From positions 1 through 53,223 of IMG/VR virus record IMGVR_UViG_3300027749_005768: a DNA stretch of 53,223 nucleotides; one strand, written 5' to 3'. Each line of letters starts with the position of its first letter. Position 1 is the stretch's first letter. This stretch comes from a virus. Positions 49,111 to 53,223 of this stretch are shown piece by piece. Under the pieces are notes generated by a model, which was not told where the DNA came from, ran no database searches, and saw only the letters and a program-made list of their open reading frames with translations. A program made the position numbers and the translations under genes.

Positions 49111-50007
49111 TCATATAAATTTATTTCCTCTCTGTATTAGACCGGTATTTAGTAAACTAAAAATATGCAATCCATTAATATATACAGCTTGTTCTGTACC
49201 ATGTGTACTATAACGTGTATCACCAATTTGTGCAGGTCCTCCCATTCTGTGTAATACTCCATTCTGACAATATTCTACTATATGGTCTAATTTACCTCTT
49301 TTGTGCTCTATAGCAGGTCCATCGTCTTCTGGTCTATGATATCTACCTTCACGACGATATTCATAACCAACTAACTTACCCGATTTATAATATTTCATAG
49401 CAGGTCCATCCTCAGAGTCACGATTTATCTGTCCATTTGTATACCATGCTTCTGTTTCAATATTACCTTTAGAGTCATATGCTATTAAAGCAGGTCCATC
49501 ATCTCTGTGTAAACGCTGACCTTCTATATCTTTACTATACCTAACTGTACGTTCTCTTTCATTAATTATTTTGTAAAGATCGCCTTCCTTTGTTATGGTC
49601 TTAGCAAGTGATGCTAAAAACTTTGTACCACTTAACTTTTCATCCTCAAAGACTAATTTAGTTGTACCAGACATAGCACTCGTTGTTTCTTCACGAGCCC
49701 ATATAAACGGTCTATTGTTTAGCCTTTTATCACTATAATTATGTAGTGTGCCAAGTATATACGTACTATATACTCCACGACCATTTGATTTATCCGCTCT
49801 ATAAATTTTAGTAAATACAGCACCAGCTTTTCTTTCAACTAACTCTAAATTTTTACGAGTAGCGCCAGATATAATCTTCTTATCATCTTTATACTCATCG
49901 TAATCGTATTCATCAATATGTGTATTTTTTACAAGCTTAAACTTACCAAAGATTAAATTATTACCATTGATAAGGCTCTCGTAAAGTAGTTTAAGTTTAT
50001 AGTCCAT
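49111..50007 (-). CDS. DGPA-repeat protein with LYES N-terminal peptide
   Basis: 298 residues. It begins MDYKLKLLYESLINGN, again with L-Y-E-S. From about 165 to 265 it carries four HR..DGPA-type repeats (RLHRDDGPALIAYDSKG, INRDSEDGPAMKYYKSG, YHRPEDDGPAIEHKRG, VLHRMGGPAQIG). These are separated by 'G.....WYtNG' strands, the MORN-like repeat seen in several phage and giant-virus proteins. Residues 20-160 are an unrelated mixed domain. Function unknown; a packaged or structural protein is possible. Confidence 0.68.
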   Translation of the reverse strand: MDYKLKLLYESLINGNNLIFGKFKLVKNTHIDEYDYDEYKDDKKIISGATRKNLELVERKAGAVFTKIYRADKSNGRGVYSTYILGTLHNYSDKRLNNRPFIWAREETTSAMSGTTKLVFEDEKLSGTKFLASLAKTITKEGDLYKIINERERTVRYSKDIEGQRLHRDDGPALIAYDSKGNIETEAWYTNGQINRDSEDGPAMKYYKSGKLVGYEYRREGRYHRPEDDGPAIEHKRGKLDHIVEYCQNGVLHRMGGPAQIGDTRYSTHGTEQAVYINGLHIFSLLNTGLIQRGNKFI

Positions 50008-50013
50008 ATCTTT

Positions 50014-50021
50014 TATTTATA
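50014..50021 (-). promoter_or_regulatory. T4-consensus late box TATAAATA, 6 nt from start
   Basis: Minus-strand TATAAATA, AAAGAT, then the ATG at 50007-50005. Confidence 0.65.
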
Positions 50022-50033
50022 TTATATTGCGCC

Positions 50034-50055
50034 CGCAGAGCATCTGCCGCTCGTT
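50034..50055 (+). repeat. 22-nt exact repeat, intergenic copy
   Basis: Identical over 22 nt to 52635-52656. The core GCAGAGCATCTGC can form a short hairpin (GCAGA/TCTGC). It lies between the 50007 gene and the 3' end of the first MRYK gene and is much more GC-rich than its surroundings. Confidence 0.9.
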
Positions 50056-50363
50056 TAGTTTAGAGAGATTAGATAGTTGAGCATATTGTTGTATACTTCT
50101 TTTTTTTGTAGTTCTACCGAATTAATTCCATATACACCACTTAATAATAAACTTGCATTATACCATTCATTAGTCTCAGGTAAGAAAAATAAATTATGGT
50201 ATCCCTTATCACACATCCAAATATTATCTTTAAGCTTTGTACCATTTTGCATAAAGACATGGCCGTACTTAGCGTCTTTAAAGCTACCATTTTTTTCAAC
50301 TAATACACGCGCGTATGCTAGTCTCCATCTTTTTGAATCAATACTATACGCTATATATCTCAT
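50055..50363 (-). CDS. MRYK-family paralogue A (divergent)
   Basis: 102 residues, last and most diverged member of a six-gene tandem family on this strand. It starts MRYIAYS, and FLPETNEWYNASLLLSG stands where the others have the PE.HP.FN.DI signature. Overlaps the start of its upstream neighbour's stop by ATGA. No known domain; soluble, mixed alpha/beta. Confidence 0.6.
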   Translation of the reverse strand: MRYIAYSIDSKRWRLAYARVLVEKNGSFKDAKYGHVFMQNGTKLKDNIWMCDKGYHNLFFLPETNEWYNASLLLSGVYGINSVELQKKEVYNNMLNYLISLN

Positions 50364-50821
50364 ATATTTCTACCTGTGTTAGGTCTCTTTAGTAAGTGCT
50401 TATACTTATTATTCTGTTGTAACATTTCCTCTACAATACTATCAGTCACTCTATACACTATATCAACAACCTCATTTAATGTCTTAGTAGGTTTAAACTC
50501 TCTACTATTATTATATAGAATATCTACGTTAAACAGAGGATGTGTTTCTGGAATGTAGACCCATCTAGTAAAGTTAAAATTACCACTATCATCAGAAAAG
50601 ATACCATTTGATAATTCAAAACATATAAAATTCTTACTACCACCGTGTTTTAAACTGAGTGCATCGTCAGGCGTGGTAGCTATAAAGGGATATGTATCTC
50701 CCTTTAAACACTCAGGTAATGATGTATCACGACCATGACCTACTACTTCTACCATACCAGGCTTATGAGGGGATATTAAACCTGATGACCAATTTCTGTT
50801 TACTAATACTTTATATCTCAT
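50360..50821 (-). CDS. MRYK-family paralogue B
   Basis: 153 residues, the longest of the family. It starts MRYKVLV and has the family signature as WVYIPETHPLFNVDILYNN at about 87-105. The C-terminal extension (VVDIVYRVTDSIVEEMLQQNNKYKHLL) is helical. Function unknown. Six nt separate it from paralogue C. Confidence 0.65.
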   Translation of the reverse strand: MRYKVLVNRNWSSGLISPHKPGMVEVVGHGRDTSLPECLKGDTYPFIATTPDDALSLKHGGSKNFICFELSNGIFSDDSGNFNFTRWVYIPETHPLFNVDILYNNSREFKPTKTLNEVVDIVYRVTDSIVEEMLQQNNKYKHLLKRPNTGRNI

Positions 50822-50827
50822 ATACGG

Positions 50828-51154
50828 TTAGTTTGACTTAAGACCTTCTACAAACTCTGGTAAATATTCTGCTATTAGATTATACATAGGCATATCTGCT
50901 TTACCTTGAAATAAACTATCACTAAGTTCTCTAAGCTGATCTATAGTAAACTCACATATATCTAGATTAAAGAGAGGATGAGACTCTGGTATACACACCT
51001 GCACTACAACTTGATATTTATATTTATTTAAACGCTTAATAACTATAGGCTTAGTATCTATTTCAACATCAGGATCAACATATACATTCCAAAAGGCAAA
51101 TTCACCGTGTACCATACCGTAATCTGCCTGCATTTCCATTCTTTTGTATCTCAT
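50828..51154 (-). CDS. MRYK-family paralogue C
   Basis: 108 residues. It starts MRYKRMEM and carries QVCIPESHPLFNLDICEF at about 52-69, then a helical C-terminus. Coupled by a 4-nt ATGA overlap to paralogue D. Function unknown. Confidence 0.65.
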   Translation of the reverse strand: MRYKRMEMQADYGMVHGEFAFWNVYVDPDVEIDTKPIVIKRLNKYKYQVVVQVCIPESHPLFNLDICEFTIDQLRELSDSLFQGKADMPMYNLIAEYLPEFVEGLKSN

Positions 51155-51534
51155 CGTTCTAGTCTTAGTATAGGTTTAACAAATTGTACTACTATTTTAG
51201 ATTGAATAGCATCAACTGTATCACTATCCATTGGTAGATCATCTTCATCACCGCGCATATCTAACAGGTTATACATTAAATCAAAGTTAAAAAATAGATC
51301 TGATTCACTCATAATTCTATTAAAAATGTTAGTGTACGCTCCGCCTGGTATGTGTCTTCTATAAAATCCCGGTATATCTTTTAGCTCGAAGTAATCACTA
51401 TTACCATCATCATACACACTACCAGGATGCTCGCTAATTATATTTGTACCACCATTGAGAGTAAAATGATGTATCCGTGAGCCAATCATAGATTGCTCTA
51501 GTGGCATATAGAACGGTATTGCTTTGTATCTCAT
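51151..51534 (-). CDS. MRYK-family paralogue D
   Basis: 127 residues, closest to paralogue F: both have MRYK..(P/Y)FY(M/L)PL, MIG(S/T)RI, an (S/D)VY.D acidic stretch, then YR(R/K).I(P/A)GG(A/S)YTN.F and SE(S)D.FFNFD(L/I). The end (VVQFVKPILRLER) also parallels F's VPQFVGND. Coupled by ATGA overlaps on both sides. Confidence 0.68.
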   Translation of the reverse strand: MRYKAIPFYMPLEQSMIGSRIHHFTLNGGTNIISEHPGSVYDDGNSDYFELKDIPGFYRRHIPGGAYTNIFNRIMSESDLFFNFDLMYNLLDMRGDEDDLPMDSDTVDAIQSKIVVQFVKPILRLER

Positions 51535-51899
51535 CGTGGGGTGTTTTCTATTGTTGTTAATTCAGCAAATAGTATATCATATATTTTATTTTTTATACTC
51601 CAATCTTCATCTTGCTCAAGTTGATACATTTTACGCTTTAAAATATCACAGTTAAAGTAGGGATGATCCTCTCTCATAACAAACTTATAACCGCTTTTTT
51701 TACTACCCCCTACCCATATTAATGACTTATTATTATTAGTACCTAATGTCTCCCAACCTGACCCGTATGACTTATATACACCCTCTATATTATTAAAGAT
51801 GATAGCGTCAGCGCTCCGATTAGTAGCAAACGTAATCAGATATTCCTGATCGTTATCCTCATTCATAAAAGAGTTTGTTTTAGCAGCTTTATATCTCAT
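51531..51899 (-). CDS. MRYK-family paralogue E
   Basis: 122 residues. It starts MRYKAAK and has KFVMREDHPYFNCDILKRKM at about 72-91. The part between start and signature is different from D and F (FATNRSADAIIFNNIEGVYKS), so only the two ends are conserved. Four nt from paralogue F. Function unknown. Confidence 0.65.
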   Translation of the reverse strand: MRYKAAKTNSFMNEDNDQEYLITFATNRSADAIIFNNIEGVYKSYGSGWETLGTNNNKSLIWVGGSKKSGYKFVMREDHPYFNCDILKRKMYQLEQDEDWSIKNKIYDILFAELTTIENTPR

Positions 51900-51903
51900 A
51901 TGT

Positions 51904-52272
51904 TTACCATTCCTGGGTTAATAGATCGTTACCCACAAATTGTGGTACAATATGTCCTTTATATTCATATACACCAATACTTATATTTGGAAAATTATCA
52001 TTGCATATAAGTTCGTAGGATATATCGAAGTTAAAGAAAGGATCTGATTCCTTTACTACTTTAACAAACCTATTAGTATACGAACCACCAGCTATCCGTT
52101 TTCTATATATATTTGTATTACCTTGCCTATAATAATCATCTATTTCATCCGAATATACATCACCAGGCATCTTATACACAATTGCATAATCCTCCGATAC
52201 AAACTGTGTGATACGCGTACCTATCATATCATAGTGTAAGGGTAAATAGAAATATATTACTTTATATCGCAT
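51904..52272 (-). CDS. MRYK-family paralogue F
   Basis: 122 residues, first gene of the tandem family and close relative of D, from which it is separated by E. It carries YFYLPLHYDMIGTRI, YRKRIAGGSYTNRF and KESDPFFNFDISYEL. A late-type box lies 6 nt before its ATG and may drive the whole array. Function unknown. Confidence 0.68.
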   Translation of the reverse strand: MRYKVIYFYLPLHYDMIGTRITQFVSEDYAIVYKMPGDVYSDEIDDYYRQGNTNIYRKRIAGGSYTNRFVKVVKESDPFFNFDISYELICNDNFPNISIGVYEYKGHIVPQFVGNDLLTQEW

Positions 52273-52278
52273 TGATAG

Positions 52279-52286
52279 TATTTAGA
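52279..52286 (-). promoter_or_regulatory. Late-promoter-like box TCTAAATA, 6 nt from start
   Basis: Minus-strand TCTAAATA, CTATCA, then the ATG at 52272-52270. It overlaps the 3' end of the phosphoesterase gene. Confidence 0.5.
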
Positions 52287-52950
52287 CAATATAAGTCAGT
52301 TTAGTAGTACCATCTTTCTCTATTACAATACACGAACACAACTCATCACAAAATGAACCAGAATTGATATATGTACAACCATATTCAGAGTTATATACTT
52401 CTTCCGGGTAGTGTGTATGACCAGCCATAATAACATCGTATTCTCTACCGTGTTTATCTAAGAACTTCTTTGATACAATATCCTTAGCACGAACCCAAGA
52501 CTTAGACCAAGCCTTTAAACGACGAGTTATAATGTTCTTCTTATCAAACTTTTGTATCCAGTAATATAGACCAGTAAAGACAAAAGTAGATATAGGCCGA
52601 CTCTGAACCCAGTGATCATATTCATCGCCATGCTCGCAGAGCATCTGCCGCTCGTTGACCTTAAAACTGTAGGATTTAGTAAACACCATGCCTGTAATAG
52701 CCGCTAAGAACTCTGCACACCCGTCGTGATTACCCTTTACTAATATAACCTTGTGAGATTTCGATAACTTTCGAATCTTAGTGAGTATCTTCCAGTCCTT
52801 CCGGGTATATCTATGAAACGAATGATTGTCGAATAAATCACCATTTATAATAAGAGTCTCAAATGGTGTATCTAATATCTCGAGTACCTTATCTCTCTCA
52901 CACACTGAGGAGCCTAAATGGATATCAGATATAATTAGAGTATCAATCAT
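52282..52950 (-). CDS. Metallophosphoesterase (LpxH/YfcE-like)
   Basis: 222 residues with every motif of the calcineurin-like fold: IISDIHLGS (Asp9, His11), INGDLFDNH, VKGNHDG, LCEHGDEYDHW and MAGHTHYPEEV. The middle 130-160 region is aromatic and basic (FVFTGLYYWIQKFDKKNIITRRLKAW), as in LpxH-like UDP-diacylglucosamine hydrolases that associate with membranes. Substrate unknown: a cyclic nucleotide, sugar nucleotide or nucleic acid are all possible. The 22-nt repeat lies within it. Confidence 0.88.
   Translation of the reverse strand: MIDTLIISDIHLGSSVCERDKVLEILDTPFETLIINGDLFDNHSFHRYTRKDWKILTKIRKLSKSHKVILVKGNHDGCAEFLAAITGMVFTKSYSFKVNERQMLCEHGDEYDHWVQSRPISTFVFTGLYYWIQKFDKKNIITRRLKAWSKSWVRAKDIVSKKFLDKHGREYDVIMAGHTHYPEEVYNSEYGCTYINSGSFCDELCSCIVIEKDGTTKLTYIV
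52635..52656 (+). repeat. 22-nt exact repeat, coding copy
   Basis: Second copy of the 50034-50055 sequence, here inside the metallophosphoesterase gene, where the minus strand encodes NERQMLCE (next to the conserved EHGDEYD). The coding copy is likely the original. Confidence 0.9.
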
Positions 52951-53223
52951 CTATAAGATATTTACAATTCCCTATATAGAAGGCTCGGAAATTCGCGCAA
53001 AAAAAATTTCCGAGAACCCCTTATTACAAACTTTCGATTTTTTGTCGAAAAAATTTAGCCATGGCAGATCGCAGTTCCCTTTCTCGTTTGTCTCTGTACA
53101 CAATTCCGAGCGCTGACACTCTCTAGAGCGATAGGGAACTAGCCTACACTGTAGCATACACCACGATGCCTCTCCCATTCGTGACACAAAAAGACCCAAA
53201 GAGTGATAACACTCAATGGGAAC
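52951..53223. other. Non-coding region with inverted repeats at window end
   Basis: About 270 bp with no credible gene and higher GC than the surroundings. It holds CTCGGAAATT/AATTTCCGAG (52984-52993 and 53005-53014), TTTCGA/TCGAAA (53032-53037 and 53045-53050), AGTTCCCT/AGGGAACT (53073-53080 and 53133-53140), and a third TTCCGAG at 53104-53110. It may be a control region; a 75-codon minus-strand frame across it lacks gene-like features. Confidence 0.55.
52959..52966 (-). promoter_or_regulatory. Late-promoter-like box TGTAAATA before phosphoesterase
   Basis: Minus-strand TGTAAATA, 8 nt before the ATG at 52950-52948. Confidence 0.4.

Noticed and set aside
53024-53062. 12-codon minus-strand peptide (MAKFFRQKIESL)
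   Set aside because: Starts well but is too short to support, and its AT-rich core is explained by the TTTCGA/TCGAAA inverted repeat.
52972-53199. 75-codon minus-strand frame in the terminal non-coding region
   Set aside because: Odd composition (seven Cys, no hydrophobic pattern), crosses several inverted repeats and has no start signal.
1-53223. tRNA genes
   Set aside because: No segment with a plausible T-arm (GTTCRANNC) plus acceptor pairing was found by eye on either strand.

Overview
This window is part of the genome of a T4-superfamily (contractile-tailed) bacteriophage. It is AT-rich, densely packed with short intergenic gaps and ATGA/TAATG gene overlaps, and carries recognisable distant homologues of T4 gp15, gp20 (portal), gp13, gp4, gp21 (prohead protease), gp67, gp22 (scaffold), gp23 (major capsid), gp5-type baseplate spike and gp31 (co-chaperonin). 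A nested Rz/Rz1 spanin pair implies a Gram-negative host. Shine-Dalgarno sequences are nearly absent. I see no tRNA genes, integrase or CRISPR array. The host genus cannot be named from the sequence.

Layout. 1-4.0 kb: a truncated HTH-like gene, queD, phoH, queE, an HNH protein and a P-loop kinase. 4.0-4.7 kb: a short fibre-like protein. 4.7-15.6 kb: a twelve-gene one-direction sugar cassette with glycosyltransferases, three methyltransferases, an exostosin-like enzyme and UDP-galactopyranose mutase. 15.6-19.3 kb: a DUF366-like protein, a possible clamp-loader subunit, gp31-like co-chaperonin, a WYL_2-like protein and a DinG-type helicase. 19.3-28.0 kb: neck and head module. 28.0-31.8 kb: a 1110-residue Cys-rich repeat fibre and a small virion-like protein on the minus strand. 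31.9-35.5 kb: a GIY-YIG endonuclease, then queF, a second P-loop kinase, a formyltransferase and a DpdA-like transglycosylase. 35.5-38.9 kb: baseplate spike genes. 38.9-45.2 kb: a PQ-loop (SemiSWEET-like) membrane protein, ClpP, NrdA, ParB-like and ADP-ribosyltransferase-like small proteins, NrdB and a phosphoribosyltransferase. 45.2-46.4 kb: lysis genes (endolysin divergent from holin candidate/Rz/Rz1). 46.4-50 kb: an HNH homing endonuclease, ThyX and candidate internal head proteins. 50-52.3 kb: a tandem family of six 'MRYK' paralogues, then a metallophosphoesterase and a 270-bp non-coding region.

How the genes fit together. QueD, QueE, QueF, the DpdA-like enzyme and the formyltransferase (all three N/H/D catalytic positions visible) form a pathway that should place a preQ1-type base, probably formylamino-preQ1, in phage DNA; FolE and QueC are not in this window and must come from the host or elsewhere in the phage. 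NrdA/NrdB and ThyX supply dNTPs.

The most unusual signals are: (1) a TAAATA (or TATAATA) box placed 5-6 nt before many start codons, which in T4-type geometry would start transcription at the start codon and make leaderless mRNAs; (2) a tail-completion gene where that rule points to an AUC start; (3) a set of small proteins with N-terminal peptides ending in L-x-E, like T4 capsid-targeting peptides cut by the prohead protease; (4) the MRYK paralogue array; and (5) two related P-loop kinases, each beside 7-deazaguanine genes.
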